A DNA stretch of 64,000 nt. It comes from Candidatus Thiodiazotropha sp. (ex Codakia rugifera) (GTDB taxonomy: Bacteria; Pseudomonadota; Gammaproteobacteria; Chromatiales; Chromatiaceae). A program made the translations under genes and the position numbers. The notes below the pieces were generated by a model that searched no databases, was not told where the DNA came from, and was given only the letters and a program-made list of their open reading frames with translations. Location: positions 191,005 to 255,004 of the forward strand of contig JAHXHN010000006.1 of the NCBI GenBank assembly GCA_025656675.1, given 5' to 3'. This document shows, piece by piece, positions 37,135-47,456 of this stretch (positions are counted from its first letter, which is position 1; each line of letters begins with the position of its first letter).

Positions 37135-38280
37135 TTATTTTTTCAAGCGCTGTTTCTTAAATGGGGAGCTGGCCAGAAGATTATTATGATAAGCCACCAT
37201 TGCCGGAGACTCTTTTGTAAGAAAATCCTTAATACTCCTGCTGAATTGTGGGTTTTTTATCCAATGGTAAGAGCGGGTGCGTGTTGGAAGGAATCCTCGC
37301 CATATCTTATGTTCCCCCTGGGCGCCAGGCTCGAATCGTCTCAATTCGTGGTTAATCGCGTACTCAATCCCCTGGTAGTAGCAGGTCTCGAAATGAAGGC
37401 TGTCGTAGTGTTGCAGAGCCCCCCAATGCCGTCCATAAAGTACCGAACGGCTTCGATAGAGTAGTGCTCCGGCCACACAGGTATCGCTATCATAGGCAAG
37501 TACCAATATGACCTGATCCCCCATTCGTTCACCTATTTCCATGAAGAAGCCGACATTCAAGGTTGGCAGGCTATACCGCTCTTCAAAGGTCTTGGTATAG
37601 AAATTGGCGAACAAATGCCACTCTTCCTCAGACACATCGCCCCCGTGTAGCACTTTGAATCGTATACCGGCATTTAAGACTTTTCGTCGTTCCTGCCTTA
37701 TGTTTTTTCTACGTTTGGCTGTCAGCTGTGACAGAAAGTGCTCAAAATCCTCATAGCCTGGATTTTGCCAATGGAACTGAACACCAAGCCGCTCCAGCAT
37801 TCCCATTGACATCAATAGGTCACCCTCCTCCTCTGTTGTGAATAGCCAGTGCATGGATGAAAATGTTGCATCATCAGCCATCTTCAGGGTGGCTTCGATT
37901 AAGCGCTTGCGTATTTGTGTAACATTCGATTCAGGATCTACCAGGAGACGTTCACCGACAGCGGGCGTATAGGGGGCTGCACTGATCACTTTGGGGTAGT
38001 ATTTCACGCCAGTACGCTGATAAGCGTCTGCCCAAGCATGATCAAATACAAACTCCCCATAGGAGTTGGACTTAATGTACAACGGAGATAGCCCAACGAT
38101 CCTGTCAGCCTCCCGAATAACCAGATGGTTGGGGATCCACCCAAAACGCGGGCCAACACAATCGTGATGTTCCATCGCTGCATGAAAGGCATGTTTAAGG
38201 AAGGGGTTTTCGTCTAAGACAAGCCGATCCCACTCTTCTTCATTCAGTTCATCAATGCTGCTATGGAATTCAACCTGCAT
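37135..38280 (-). CDS. FemAB-like / GNAT acyltransferase (DUF482 family)
   Basis: A 381-residue cytoplasmic protein of the PF04339 family (FemAB-like). Landmarks are NPFLKHAFHAAMEHHDCVG near the N-terminus, YGEFVFDHAWADAYQRTGVKY (in parts), SMHWLFTTEEE, KRRKNIRQERRKV and the C-terminal FEPGAQGEHKIWRGFLPTRT. These proteins resemble peptidoglycan aminoacyl transferases, but the substrate is unknown. The frame is open to a GTG at 38310; the ATG at 38280 with GGATGG upstream fits the family N-terminus. It lies 150 nt upstream of iscR and is probably a separate unit. Confidence 0.82.
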   Translation of the reverse strand: MQVEFHSSIDELNEEEWDRLVLDENPFLKHAFHAAMEHHDCVGPRFGWIPNHLVIREADRIVGLSPLYIKSNSYGEFVFDHAWADAYQRTGVKYYPKVISAAPYTPAVGERLLVDPESNVTQIRKRLIEATLKMADDATFSSMHWLFTTEEEGDLLMSMGMLERLGVQFHWQNPGYEDFEHFLSQLTAKRRKNIRQERRKVLNAGIRFKVLHGGDVSEEEWHLFANFYTKTFEERYSLPTLNVGFFMEIGERMGDQVILVLAYDSDTCVAGALLYRSRSVLYGRHWGALQHYDSLHFETCYYQGIEYAINHELRRFEPGAQGEHKIWRGFLPTRTRSYHWIKNPQFSRSIKDFLTKESPAMVAYHNNLLASSPFKKQRLKK

Positions 38281-38471
38281 GTCCCATCCATTCGAGTGAT
38301 AACTACCCACAACGATGCCTCATGTAACAATTCGATATGTCTAAAACCAGTCTCAGTTTTTTTCAACCCTTGGTTTTCACGGTAAGTGTGGTACATATTA
38401 CTCATGACTTTTTAATCATAGTAAGCGTTGGCAAAAGCTCAGTGCCAGCCTGTTAACCCATTTGGAGCGAT

Positions 38472-39062
38472 ATGGCTAGTCGAATCAGTAAGCAGGATAT
38501 CGAGCAGTTCCCTTTGAAACCCTACGCTGAAATGCGTGAAGATTTGCAGACGGGAGACCTTGTTTTCTGTTCCGGTTCTTATTTCTTTTCACAAGCCATT
38601 CAGAAATTCACCCAATCCGTCTGGAGTCATGTGGGAATAATCTACCGCGACCCCACGCTGGAAAGGGTTTTTATCCTGGAGAGCGAGACAATGATCGGGG
38701 TACGTCTGGCACCGCTCTCCAAGTATCTTCGTGATTATCACGGCAAGAACCGTCCCTACAGAGGGAACATGATTATTGCACGGGTGGATGCACCGGTTGA
38801 TCAGTTAAAACTGAACCATGCCATCAGTTTTGGCATGGACGAACTGACCAAGCCCTATGACAACTTCGAAATCGTGCGTATCGGCTTTCGCATTCTATTC
38901 AACATCAGCCGCCGCACAAAGGACCGGAAATACATCTGTTCTGAACTGGTTTATGAATGTTTCGACCACATCGGTGTTCCCTTTCAACTGAATGACGAAT
39001 ATGTGAGTCCAGACGATATCTGGCTAGATAAGCAGGTACAGCCGCAGTATCGGATCATGTAG
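38472..39062 (+). CDS. YiiX/NlpC-P60-like permuted papain-fold hydrolase
   Basis: A 196-residue soluble protein. LQTGDLVFCSGS opens the domain, SVWSHVGIIYRD carries the likely catalytic His, and YICSELVYECF the likely catalytic Cys. The order His then Cys is that of circularly permuted papain-like hydrolases (YiiX/YebB). These may hydrolyse peptidoglycan or lipid amide bonds. Function here is not established. GGAG precedes the ATG. No signal peptide is visible, so it probably acts in the cytoplasm. Confidence 0.78.
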   Translation: MASRISKQDIEQFPLKPYAEMREDLQTGDLVFCSGSYFFSQAIQKFTQSVWSHVGIIYRDPTLERVFILESETMIGVRLAPLSKYLRDYHGKNRPYRGNMIIARVDAPVDQLKLNHAISFGMDELTKPYDNFEIVRIGFRILFNISRRTKDRKYICSELVYECFDHIGVPFQLNDEYVSPDDIWLDKQVQPQYRIM

Positions 39063-39264
39063 GCTGCATGCCCCCTATCGTTTTCCATACAATAGAGCGC
39101 AGGTGAATAATTTATCTAGGCATAACTGTTTTTTATAGGTATCCTAATACGCCTGCCTGAAGACCCGGAGAAAGCATCCCGAGTCTGAATTATCGTCGAT
39201 CCGCCTGATGCCTGTGTTCTCCACAGGCTGGATACGGCACGCCAGATCGTTACGAGGAACAGTT

Positions 39265-41499
39265 ATGGCCACAAAGCATTCAAAGATTATCTACACCCTT
39301 ACCGACGAAGCACCCTTGTTGGCGACGTGCTCCCTACTCCCTGTCATTCGTACATTCGCGGCTGCCGCCGACATCGATATCGTGACAAGTGACATTTCCG
39401 TAGCGGCAAGAATTCTTGCCGAGTTTTCCGATTATCTTACTGAAGACCAGCAAGTTCCTGACAACCTGAGTGAGTTAGGTCGCCTGACCCAGGAGCCCGA
39501 TACCAATATTATCAAGCTCCCCAATATCAGTGCCTCAGTCCCGCAATTGATGATGGCGATCAGTGAGCTCCAGGCAAGCGGTTACAACATCCCCGACTTT
39601 CCCGAAGACCCTCAGACAGAGGACGAAAGGGTAATCAGGAATCGTTACTCAAAGGTGCTGGGCAGTGCAGTTAATCCTGTACTGCGCGAAGGCAACTCAG
39701 ATCGGCGCGCTCCCGCCGCAGTAAAGCGCTACGCACGCAAGAACCCTCATTCGATGGTGAAATGGAGCCCGGCTTCACGCACCCATGTTGCTCATATGCG
39801 CAGTGGCGATTTTTACTCCAGCGAAAAATGCATGACGATGGAAAAGGCTTGTGATGTGAAAATGGATCTCGTGACAGCAGATGGTGATGTGATCGTATTG
39901 AAAGAAAAGACATCGTTACTTGAAGGCGAAATCATTGACAGCATGTTTATGAACTGCAAAGCGCTATGCCAGTTCTTCGAAGACCAGCTTGAGGATGCAA
40001 AACAGACAGGGGTGATGTTCTCCCTGCATGTCAAAGCTACCATGATGAAGGTCTCCCACCCCATTGTATTCGGTCACGCAGTCAAGGTTTTCTACAAGGA
40101 GCTGTTTGAAAAACACGATGAACTGTTCAAGAAACTGGGTGTAAACGCAAACAACGGCATCAGCAGCGTATATGAGAAGATTCAAAACCTGCCGGGCTCC
40201 GTACGCGAAGAGATCGAAGAAGATATCCATGCCTGTTATGAAAATCGTCCGGAGCTGGCAATGGTTGATTCAGCAAAAGGCATATCTAATCTACATGCGC
40301 CCAATGATGTGATCGTGGATGCTTCGATGCCAGCAATGATCCGTAACGGGGGAAAGATGTGGGGCCCTGACGGCAAACCGAAGGATACAAAAGCCGTCAT
40401 GCCGGAAAGTACCTACGCCAAAATTTATCAGGAGATGCTCAATTTCTGTAAGACCAATGGTGCATTTGATCCTACTACAATGGGTACGGTGCCAAACGTT
40501 GGTTTAATGGCCCAAAAAGCCGAGGAGTACGGCTCACACGACAAAACATTCGAAATTCCCGCAGACGGAGTGGCTCGCATCATCGATGACCAAGGGAGGG
40601 TGCTGATCGAGCAAAACGTAGAAGCCGGCGACATCTGGAGGATGTGTCAAACCAAAGACGCACCCATTCGTGATTGGGTTAAGTTGGCCGTTACCCGCGC
40701 ACGCCAATCGGATACACCTGCCGTGTTCTGGTTGGATGAGTACCGACCGCATGACGCCGAGTTGATCAAAAAGGTCAATCGATATCTGCTGGATCATGAT
40801 TTGACAGGGCTGGACATCCAGACCATGTCACCCTTACGTTCTATGCGCTATTCGCTGGAACGTATCATTCGCGGGAAGGATACGATTTCGGTCACTGGAA
40901 ATATTCTGCGTGACTATCTGACCGACCTATTCCCGATTATGGAACTGGGCACCAGCGCGAAGATGCTCTCTATCGTCCCGCTAATGGCTGGAGGCGGCCT
41001 GTTTGAAACAGGTGCCGGTGGCTCGGCGCCCAAACATGTCAAACAACTTATAGAGGAGAACCACCTGCGCTGGGATTCCCTTGGTGAGTTTCTGGCCCTT
41101 GCCGTATCCCTGGAAGATATCAGTAACAAGACCGGTAACAGTAAAGCCAAACTACTGGCAGCGACACTGGACGAGGCGACCGGCCTTTTGTTGGACAACA
41201 ACAAATCGCCATCGCGCAGAACAGGTGAGTTGGATAACCGTGGCAGTCATTTTTATCTGGCAATGTACTGGGCTCAGGCACTGGCGGAACAGACAGAAGA
41301 TCCCGATCTGCAGGCCCGGTTTACCTCCCTGGCAGATACCCTTGCTGATAAGGAGCAAGCTATTGTTGAGGAACTGAGCAGAGTACAGGGTAAAGCGGTT
41401 GATATCGGTGGCTATTTCAATGCTGATTCTGAGAAAACAAGCGCTATCATGCGCCCCAGTGCTACATTCAATGCCGCATTGGCCACAGCTCACACATGA
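39265..41499 (+). CDS. icd: NADP-dependent isocitrate dehydrogenase, monomeric type
   Basis: A 744-residue enzyme of the monomeric IDH-II family (usual length 735-745). The N-terminus [20 protein letters not shown], together with [28 protein letters not shown] and [14 protein letters not shown], are conserved blocks around the isocitrate and metal site. It oxidises isocitrate to 2-oxoglutarate, giving NADPH. The frame is open to 39208, but the ATG at 39265 has GAGGAA 5 nt upstream and gives the family start. Its stop is 77 nt before the left attachment-like site, so it may be the original chromosomal neighbour of the tRNA-Leu gene. Confidence 0.96.
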   Translation: MATKHSKIIYTLTDEAPLLATCSLLPVIRTFAAAADIDIVTSDISVAARILAEFSDYLTEDQQVPDNLSELGRLTQEPDTNIIKLPNISASVPQLMMAISELQASGYNIPDFPEDPQTEDERVIRNRYSKVLGSAVNPVLREGNSDRRAPAAVKRYARKNPHSMVKWSPASRTHVAHMRSGDFYSSEKCMTMEKACDVKMDLVTADGDVIVLKEKTSLLEGEIIDSMFMNCKALCQFFEDQLEDAKQTGVMFSLHVKATMMKVSHPIVFGHAVKVFYKELFEKHDELFKKLGVNANNGISSVYEKIQNLPGSVREEIEEDIHACYENRPELAMVDSAKGISNLHAPNDVIVDASMPAMIRNGGKMWGPDGKPKDTKAVMPESTYAKIYQEMLNFCKTNGAFDPTTMGTVPNVGLMAQKAEEYGSHDKTFEIPADGVARIIDDQGRVLIEQNVEAGDIWRMCQTKDAPIRDWVKLAVTRARQSDTPAVFWLDEYRPHDAELIKKVNRYLLDHDLTGLDIQTMSPLRSMRYSLERIIRGKDTISVTGNILRDYLTDLFPIMELGTSAKMLSIVPLMAGGGLFETGAGGSAPKHVKQLIEENHLRWDSLGEFLALAVSLEDISNKTGNSKAKLLAATLDEATGLLLDNNKSPSRRTGELDNRGSHFYLAMYWAQALAEQTEDPDLQARFTSLADTLADKEQAIVEELSRVQGKAVDIGGYFNADSEKTSAIMRPSATFNAALATAHT

Positions 41500-42071
41500 C
41501 CCTTGAGGCCATTCGATTGCGAAAGGCGAGATTAAGTTTATAGCGATTAAATCTGTACAGAAGGTATAAATGCTACCGGGGCCGGATTGACATTGATTAT
41601 CTATTTAAGGGGTAGTGGTTTTTATATAACCCCTATTCTGTCTTCAACCCACTAAAGTTAAGGAAGTTCTGAATAAGTCATGGACGACCATCTTGTGGCC
41701 AGTGACTTCAACCTCTGCATTGTCAATCTTGGCAATAGACCTGCTATAACCTGCGACTGACGCCCTGATGCGATCGTTTTATGGCTCACAATCTGACTCA
41801 CTCAGACTTGTTCAGCGCTTTCCTAAGGCATCCCCCTTATTGTCGAATGGATAGGCCGGGTTGTGATAGGAGCAATGTCACTCCGGATCGATAGCGTAAA
41901 GGGAGCGCAAGATCGACCCTGAGTTGCCTATGGAAACAGGGATAAAATCAACTATGGCTCGAGTTGTCATAGCTAGGAGCCGTCAAACCTTGTAACATGA
42001 GAGGTTGAACCGGATTTTTTGTCTACTGTGTCAATTTTATAATTTAACTTCCACCCGGGGAGAAGAGACAT
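41500..42071. other. Non-coding gap between icd and the CBS protein, with att-like site
   Basis: 572 nt without a convincing gene. It contains the leftmost attachment-like sequence (41576-41650). The stretch near 41656 with GGAAGTTCTGAATAAGTC resembles the ends of some insertion sequences, but no matching partner was found. Confidence 0.5.
41576..41650. repeat. Attachment-like repeat, left copy (L)
   Basis: CCGGGGCCGG, then ATTGACATTG and ATTATCTATTTA, resembles the middle copy (43819-43930: CGGGGCCGGAATCGCATTGG, TTGTCTATATA). Both are followed by a GTAGTG/ATAGTG...TTTTATATAACCCC-like block. The core also matches the 3' end of tRNA-Leu at 50236-50245. Confidence 0.6.
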
Positions 42072-43823
42072 ATGGACTGGATACTGATAAGTAAGCTATT
42101 CCTGATCATGTTACTGATCGTCGGTAACGCTTTTTTCGTGGGATCTGAGATCGCCCTGACCTCCGCCCGACGTAGTCGTATCAAGCAGCTGGCCAGTACA
42201 GGCAACAAGTCCGCCAAGATCGTCCAAGTGCTCCACAATGAACCAGAAAGGTTCTATTCGGTCACCCAGATCGGTATCACCCTTGTGTCGCTGGCCCTGG
42301 GCGCCATCGGTATGATCACCCTAACCCAGGTCATGGACCCGAGCATCGAGGCGGCTTTCGGATGGTTTGGTCAAAGTGAAGAGATATTGGGCTGGGCACA
42401 CACATTCTCTTATATCATTGCCTTTATCATCATCTCTTTCTTGCACGTGGTGGCGGGCGAACTGGCACCCAAGGTGCTGGCCTTCCACAAAGCGGAGGCC
42501 ATGAGCCTGTCTGTGGCGTGGATCATCAACGCTCTCCACACCATAATGCGCCCCCTTATCTGGGTCATGAACCATTCTTCCAACGGCCTGCTCTGGTTGT
42601 TCGGTCAACACGACCTTGCCGCCCATGGTGAGGGACACTTTTCCATGACCGGTGACGAGATCCGAACCATTCTCAGTGCCAGTGAGCAGGAGGGGGCTCT
42701 CGACCCCCAGCTGACTATGATGCTGAGGGGGGTGTTCGACCTGGATGAGCACACTGCACGGGATGCCATGATTCCTCGTACGGAAGTAGAGGGTGTCCCG
42801 AATACCGCCACCGTGGCCGATGTACTTGACCTCTTCAAGGAAGAGCTGCGCGAGCGCTATCCTGTCTACGAAACGTCTCTCGACAACATCATCGGCATCG
42901 TGTCCATGAAGGAGCTGCTGAATAGACTGGCCACAGCGGAGAGCCCGGAGTCATCCACCAACATCATCAAACTTCCGGTAAGTGAAGTGATGATGCCAGC
43001 CTATTTCGTCCCTGATACCATGCGCCTGAGCTTGCTGCTCAAGGACTTCACCAGCAACCGTCGGCAAATTGCCATCGTGCTGGACGAGTATGGCGGTACC
43101 GAGGGGCTAATCACCCTGGAGGATATCCTCGAAGAGATCGTGGGTGACTACGAGGACGAATTTACGCCCAGGCACCGTCACATAAAGATGGAGGACAAGC
43201 AGCACTTTATCATCAATGGCGGAGTCCGGGTAACGGAACTGGAGCCGAAATTGAACTTCCCCTTCCCCACCGGCGATTATGTGACCATGGGAGGACTCAT
43301 TCATCACAGTCTTGGCCGGATCGCGGAGGTCGGCGACCTTGTCCAGCTTGAGGGGGCCTTATTAGAAGTCCTGGAGATGGACAACCACCGGATCACCAAG
43401 GTGTTGTTCCAACACCAGATAACGGAGGAGGAGCCGGAAGAAACTGGGCCTCAGGTCGAAGAAAAAAAAGCTAGCCAATCTGGTTTGAAGCAGTCATCAG
43501 AGAAAATAAACAAGGGCAAAAAGGACCAACCGGAGGTACAGGAAACCAAAGCATCGAAGGAAAAAGAGACAGATTCCAATGTAGCAGACATACCGATCAA
43601 AATAGAGAAAAAGGCCGGTTACTGAGATTTATCTTGGGAGGGAGCCAAATTGATAGGGATATATTGTGGAAAGAAAGCTCTCGCAGGGAGGGGGTGTAAA
43701 CATACACCCAAAATACCCACCATTGGATTGGACAGCACTGGACCTCGTTAAACTTACAAGCATGTAAACGCTGGCGCTCAGGTTGATTATTGGACGGTAT
43801 CAGATAATGAGATGGTGTCGGGG
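41577..43823. mobile_element. Putative integrated segment A (integrase lost)
   Basis: Bounded by the left and middle attachment-like sequences. The left part of the middle copy (43729-43818) resembles the integrase-promoter side of the tRNA-Leu junction, as expected if a first element with its integrase once ended here. Only the CBS/CorC-type gene remains. Boundaries are approximate. Confidence 0.45.
42072..43625 (+). CDS. CNNM/CorC (HlyC-CorC, DUF21-CBS) family membrane protein
   Basis: A 517-residue protein. The DUF21 domain with about four helices (LLIVGNAFFVGSEIALTSAR, GITLVSLALGAIGMI, IIAFIIISFLHVVAGELAPKV) is followed by a CBS pair (MIPRTEVEGVP..., RRQIAIVLDEYGGTEGLITLED) and a CorC_HlyC domain. 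Such proteins bind nucleotide and influence Mg2+/Co2+ transport; they are also wrongly called hemolysins. The last ~75 residues are rich in Lys and Glu and are not part of the family fold. GGGGAGAAGAGA precedes the ATG. It is the only gene of putative segment A. Confidence 0.88.
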   Translation: MDWILISKLFLIMLLIVGNAFFVGSEIALTSARRSRIKQLASTGNKSAKIVQVLHNEPERFYSVTQIGITLVSLALGAIGMITLTQVMDPSIEAAFGWFGQSEEILGWAHTFSYIIAFIIISFLHVVAGELAPKVLAFHKAEAMSLSVAWIINALHTIMRPLIWVMNHSSNGLLWLFGQHDLAAHGEGHFSMTGDEIRTILSASEQEGALDPQLTMMLRGVFDLDEHTARDAMIPRTEVEGVPNTATVADVLDLFKEELRERYPVYETSLDNIIGIVSMKELLNRLATAESPESSTNIIKLPVSEVMMPAYFVPDTMRLSLLLKDFTSNRRQIAIVLDEYGGTEGLITLEDILEEIVGDYEDEFTPRHRHIKMEDKQHFIINGGVRVTELEPKLNFPFPTGDYVTMGGLIHHSLGRIAEVGDLVQLEGALLEVLEMDNHRITKVLFQHQITEEEPEETGPQVEEKKASQSGLKQSSEKINKGKKDQPEVQETKASKEKETDSNVADIPIKIEKKAGY

Positions 43824-44255
43824 CCGGAATCGCATTGGTTGTCTATATACTTGTTTTTAATCGCTATTAAGTAGATAGTGATTTCTATATGCCCCCTTTT
43901 TTACCCTCTATTCTATTTTCCACCCACTCATTTTGATATCAAACCGCATATTGAGTGTAAGCAGCACGCTAAGTGCCTCTCAAGATTTGCTTTACTCCTC
44001 AAAACCACAACTAAATACAAGTTATTCTCGTTGTTTGATCTGAATTAAAAGACGCTAGATATTTCATGGAAGAGATAACTCAATTTCCATTAGATGTACT
44101 GTTGCATGCCTCTGAACTTATTTCTCACCCGAGACCAAAGCAGCAGAGGCATAATTTTATAAAATCGATTGTTCAGATTCCAGTAACACTCTATATCACT
44201 AGGATTGCATGAACGCTTACACTAGTAACTAGATACCGTCCATCTTGTTCCAGGT
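43626..44255. other. Non-coding gap around the middle attachment-like site
   Basis: 630 nt. It holds a GGGTGTA / TACACCC hairpin (43692-43709), the middle attachment-like copy (43729-43930) and the 3' region of the chemoreceptor. No gene supported. Confidence 0.55.
43729..43930. repeat. Attachment-like repeat, middle copy (M)
   Basis: Left half: TGGACAGCACTGGACC (43729-43744) is identical to 50145-50160, followed by weaker similarity through GATTATTGGACG and TGAGATGGTG. Core: CGGGGCCGGAATCG (43819-43832) equals 50237-50250 in the 3' part of tRNA-Leu. Right half resembles the left copy at 41577-41650. Confidence 0.75.
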
Positions 44256-44939
44256 TTAAGCAAATTGGTTAGGTTTTCGAAAGTAGTCAAATATCTCTTT
44301 CAACTTATGTTGCTCACTACTATTAAGGGATTCAAAATTAATACCATAGTAGAAACCATCAGGTCTTTTGTCTGAGTGAACAATATTTCCATGAATAACG
44401 AACATTTCTTCCTCGGTTAAGTGTTCCTGCCCTGGAACATAGAGACGGATTTTGACTTCCAGATTACTTCGATCATCAAATGATTTTTTGCACTTTATCT
44501 GCAGGCCGGACATGCTAATATCCTGGGTCAATCCTTCAGCACGTATGTCTCCCTGACACAGCATCACTTTGATTCTGTTATTGATACGCGGAAATGTCCG
44601 CTGTTCATCAGTCTTACGCAATGGAGGAGCCACATTGTCGGTATCAAATTTGTGTAGCAAATTGTCAAGCTCATCAGAAACTAGATGTAAATCGCTGGCT
44701 ACCAGCGATGTAGATCCAGCCTTATCTGCACTTACCGCAAGTACGTTGAATAGTTCGTTCAATTCTGAGTGAAGTGACTGCAATTGCTCTGTTTGCTGCT
44801 GATTAAGTTGGGCAATAAGTACGGAATTTTCAGTGTTTCTATTGATGCCATCAGTCATTGCATCGAAAGTGGAGAGTGTCTGTTCTGACTTCTCCTGTGA
44901 TTGATTGACTTGTTTTATTACCTGTTGCATCGATTTCAC
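44256..44939 (-). CDS. PilZ-domain C-terminal half of frame-broken chemoreceptor
   Basis: A 227-residue frame starting with GTG at 44939, overlapping the upstream stop (GTGA). Residues 1-100 are a long amphipathic helix ([20 protein letters not shown]...), continuing the descending arm of the MCP signalling hairpin of the preceding frame. Residues ~112-220 form a PilZ domain: [14 protein letters not shown] (arginine motif), [13 protein letters not shown] (D/NxSxxG) and GFYYGINFE. One added base in the GGG run at 44943-44945 would fuse the two frames as ...[10 protein letters not shown].... So this is most likely the C-terminal half of one MCP-PilZ protein. Independent, coupled translation is possible. 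Confidence 0.7.
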   Translation of the reverse strand: MKSMQQVIKQVNQSQEKSEQTLSTFDAMTDGINRNTENSVLIAQLNQQQTEQLQSLHSELNELFNVLAVSADKAGSTSLVASDLHLVSDELDNLLHKFDTDNVAPPLRKTDEQRTFPRINNRIKVMLCQGDIRAEGLTQDISMSGLQIKCKKSFDDRSNLEVKIRLYVPGQEHLTEEEMFVIHGNIVHSDKRPDGFYYGINFESLNSSEQHKLKEIFDYFRKPNQFA

Positions 44940-46279
44940 AGACCCACCTGGGAAGTGAGTTCATCGATTAGACCGGTAATCTCGGTAGTAGAGTCAGCGG
45001 TACGGGAAGCCAGACTACGTACCTCATCGGCTACTACCGCAAAGCCACGCCCATGCTCACCTGCACGTGCAGCTTCAATGGCGGCATTGAGAGCAAGTAG
45101 GTTAGTTTGTGCAGCAATATTACTGATTGCTTCGATGATTGTATGTATTTGGTCTGTTGCACCTTTCACCGATTCCATATGACCTGCTGTGATATTAACA
45201 CTTTCAACAGCACATCCAAGTTCCTTTATACTCTGTTGCACAACGCTGAAGCCCTTTTCAGCAACTGTGCGAGTCTGTTCTGCGGTTTTATTCGCTTGCT
45301 CGACATGTTCACTTACGGTGGTCGCTATCTGTTGCAGTGAGCTTGTTGCACTTAGTACCTGATTGGAACTCTCCTGCTCCTGCTCACTGATACTTGAAAT
45401 CTCTCCTGAAATGGTGGCGATCTGTAATGAAGAGTGAGACATCTGTGTGCTATTTTGTTGCACCGTATGGATAATTTCACTAAGCACTGAACGCATTTTC
45501 TCAACATGGCACATCAGAGCGCCTATTTCATCACGATGCGACTTCTCATAGGGATAGGACTTGAGATCCCCATTTCCGATTCTCTGGGTGGTGTTAACAA
45601 CATGTTGGAGAGGAACTGTTATGTTGTGAGCAATCATCCAGGCAATGATGATCGATGTGAATACTGCAAACCCCCAGATCCATACTTGATTACTGAGCAT
45701 CGACTGTACTTTATGATCAGAGTCATTGGCAAACATCACCACGGCCTGATTCATGGTGGCCAGAACCTTGACACTGAGTTCGTTGATCTGATCCAACTGT
45801 TCCAGATTGTGATCAGCAGGAGTGGCATGATTCACTGCAATCTGGAGCTGCTGCCACAATTTATCCACTTCTTTCAATTTGGCCCTGATCTGCGGGCTGT
45901 CCGTACCTGGCAGTTCAATCGGTTTAGTCATTCCAAGGTCAAGATAGGTTTTTCCTCCCTGGCTGAGCGTTTTTAGTGAAATGCCAAAGAGCTCCTTACT
46001 TTTGTTCATTTTGCTCAGATCAAAACGGGTATCCTCTCCTTTAGCCTGTTGCAAGGCCAAGTAAAATTCCTTGGTGAACTTCTGGGTCAACATTCGTTGA
46101 CGACCTGCGATATTGATTACAGCCCCATCACTCTTCTGGGCACCCAAAGTCATGGCAGTATAAATGACCATGGCACTAATGACGGAGAGAAATAACAAGG
46201 TAAGTGTCAATAGTTTTTTACTGACACTTAGACGATTTAGCCCCAACAAGACATCAAGTCGATCAATAATTTTCGACAT
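44936..46279 (-). CDS. Methyl-accepting chemotaxis protein, frame broken after the hairpin tip
   Basis: A 447-residue chemoreceptor with one N-terminal helix ([20 protein letters not shown]), a periplasmic PilJ-type sensor ([20 protein letters not shown] is the typical motif), a second helix ([20 protein letters not shown]), HAMP and the MCP signalling domain. The tip [34 protein letters not shown] (given in parts: [20 protein letters not shown]) is intact. The frame stops only about 40 residues after the tip, too early for the antiparallel return helix. The return helix continues in the next frame (44256-44939). The full protein would be an MCP with a C-terminal PilZ domain. Confidence 0.85.
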   Translation of the reverse strand: MSKIIDRLDVLLGLNRLSVSKKLLTLTLLFLSVISAMVIYTAMTLGAQKSDGAVINIAGRQRMLTQKFTKEFYLALQQAKGEDTRFDLSKMNKSKELFGISLKTLSQGGKTYLDLGMTKPIELPGTDSPQIRAKLKEVDKLWQQLQIAVNHATPADHNLEQLDQINELSVKVLATMNQAVVMFANDSDHKVQSMLSNQVWIWGFAVFTSIIIAWMIAHNITVPLQHVVNTTQRIGNGDLKSYPYEKSHRDEIGALMCHVEKMRSVLSEIIHTVQQNSTQMSHSSLQIATISGEISSISEQEQESSNQVLSATSSLQQIATTVSEHVEQANKTAEQTRTVAEKGFSVVQQSIKELGCAVESVNITAGHMESVKGATDQIHTIIEAISNIAAQTNLLALNAAIEAARAGEHGRGFAVVADEVRSLASRTADSTTEITGLIDELTSQVGL

Positions 46280-46913
46280 TTCACCAGTCCAACTAAAGAA
46301 TATTCTAAATAAATGGCGGCAGAAATGGATAAAGATTTAGATAATTTATTTATGGTCTAGAAAATCGCATCTTACTGACGAGGTCATGAAAGGCTGGATT
46401 GACCTTGGACAATGAATACCCTCTCATCATACTGCCTTCTCAACGGCCGTTTTTAGAGCAGATAGGTGTGTACATTCACTGTTGGAAATAATGTCGCATA
46501 TGACCTCGTGTATAAGGCCCTTTCACAGCTATTGAAGGATCATTTCTATTACAGCCTTTTCCTTTATACCTATCACTTCACCATAACAGCAAATCGCAAC
46601 ATGCTTACCACCAATTCTATTGATTTTCAGGGATGAGTTCAGGAAGAGATATAAATAAAAACCCCGCCGTAACGAGGTCAGTAAGCCTTGAAGCAGGCCC
46701 CCTAAAGTGCCTATTACTGTCAAGTAAGATTCTGGTACTCTAGAAATATATAGGGAGGATATGTCTTCTGGCAGGATGCTCCTTCCTGTTGGTGACACTC
46801 AGTCATATTTAAATGAGAATTATTTACTATGCGATATATCCCAATATTCTGTGCCGGCGGTATAATACGATAATAAGAGCCAGCAATATAATCACCGGTT
46901 ATGCCTATAAGAC
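46280..46913. other. Non-coding gap before the cassette-like cluster
   Basis: 634 nt, AT-rich, without a convincing gene. Short minus-strand frames here have no ribosome sites or family signals. GTTATGC at 46898-46904 may be the left boundary of the first cassette. Confidence 0.5.
46898..46904 (+). other. Possible left cassette boundary (core site GTTATGC)
   Basis: GTTATGC, identical to the right core site of the attC-like element at 47432-47438. If both are recombination points, the first cassette would be about 534 bp, a normal cassette size. No second arm is visible on its left. Confidence 0.35.
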
Positions 46914-47342
46914 ATGAGTATAAGTAAAAAAGTGATAGAGTTAATTTTGTACCACTCAGGTGCAAAAGAAGAAGAAATCACTGAAGAATCTCTTGTTGAA
47001 GATGATCTAGGCGTTACTGGTGATGATGCATGGGATTTAATGGAAGATATTCATAAAGAATTTAATGTAAATTTTGATCAATTTGATTTTTCTTTACATT
47101 TCGGTCCAGAAGCAGGTTTTAATGTAGCAGAGGAATATGGTTATTACCCAGTGACTGTTAAACATCTAATAGAGATTGCTAATAGAAAACAATGGATACT
47201 TCCAGAGCGTAATGAAGAGCACTCTCACCTAAGTAAGGCTCGAAGGAGTAAATCCAATATTATTTGGTTTTTAATTGTCGCAGGGATTGCAATTATTTTA
47301 TTTATATTTGCTTCGCCTGATAAAACAGTAAGTTGTTTATAG
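46914..47342 (+). CDS. DUF1493 family (acyl-carrier-like) protein with C-terminal membrane anchor
   Basis: A 142-residue protein. Residues 1-100 match DUF1493, a small fold related to acyl carrier proteins (EESLVEDDLGVTGDDAWDLM, DIHKEFNVNFDQFDF). The usual Asp-Ser-Leu attachment site is not present: the equivalent reads GDDAWD, so it probably carries no phosphopantetheine. A single helix (IIWFLIVAGIAIILFIFA) near the C-terminus anchors it. The gene is markedly AT-rich. It starts 10 nt after a GTTATGC core site and is followed 12 nt later by an attC-like element, so it looks like the first gene cassette. Confidence 0.65.
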   Translation: MSISKKVIELILYHSGAKEEEITEESLVEDDLGVTGDDAWDLMEDIHKEFNVNFDQFDFSLHFGPEAGFNVAEEYGYYPVTVKHLIEIANRKQWILPERNEEHSHLSKARRSKSNIIWFLIVAGIAIILFIFASPDKTVSCL

Positions 47343-47354
47343 TGAATCACATGG

Positions 47355-47438
47355 GCATAACAATCACATCAAGATCGTTCGCTATCGCTCACTGGGACGC
47401 CGCAAAGAACGCAGCGCACCTTATGTAAAACGTTATGC
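47355..47438. repeat. attC-like recombination site 1
   Basis: GCATAAC (47355-47361) and GTTATGC (47432-47438) are exact complements. Inside, ACAT-C-AAG (47366-47373) pairs with CTTATGT (47420-47426), leaving one unpaired C, like the extrahelical base of attC sites. The spacer on the right arm is 5 nt. Total length 84 bp. Confidence 0.6.
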
Positions 47439-47456
47439 GAAAGAGGCCAAACGGAT

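Noticed and set aside
41650..41720. Possible insertion-sequence end (GGAAGTTCTGAATAAGTC)
   Set aside because: No inverted partner, no transposase and no target duplication in the window.
43692..43709. Terminator after the CBS/CorC gene (GGGTGTA/TACACCC hairpin)
   Set aside because: No T run on either side, so termination is not supported.
44936..44939. Simple translational coupling as sole explanation of the MCP/PilZ overlap
   Set aside because: The helix continuity across the junction favours one broken gene, though coupling is kept as an alternative.
46529..46965. Two overlapping minus-strand frames before the DUF1493 gene
   Set aside because: No ribosome sites, no family signal, one runs into the start of the DUF1493 gene.
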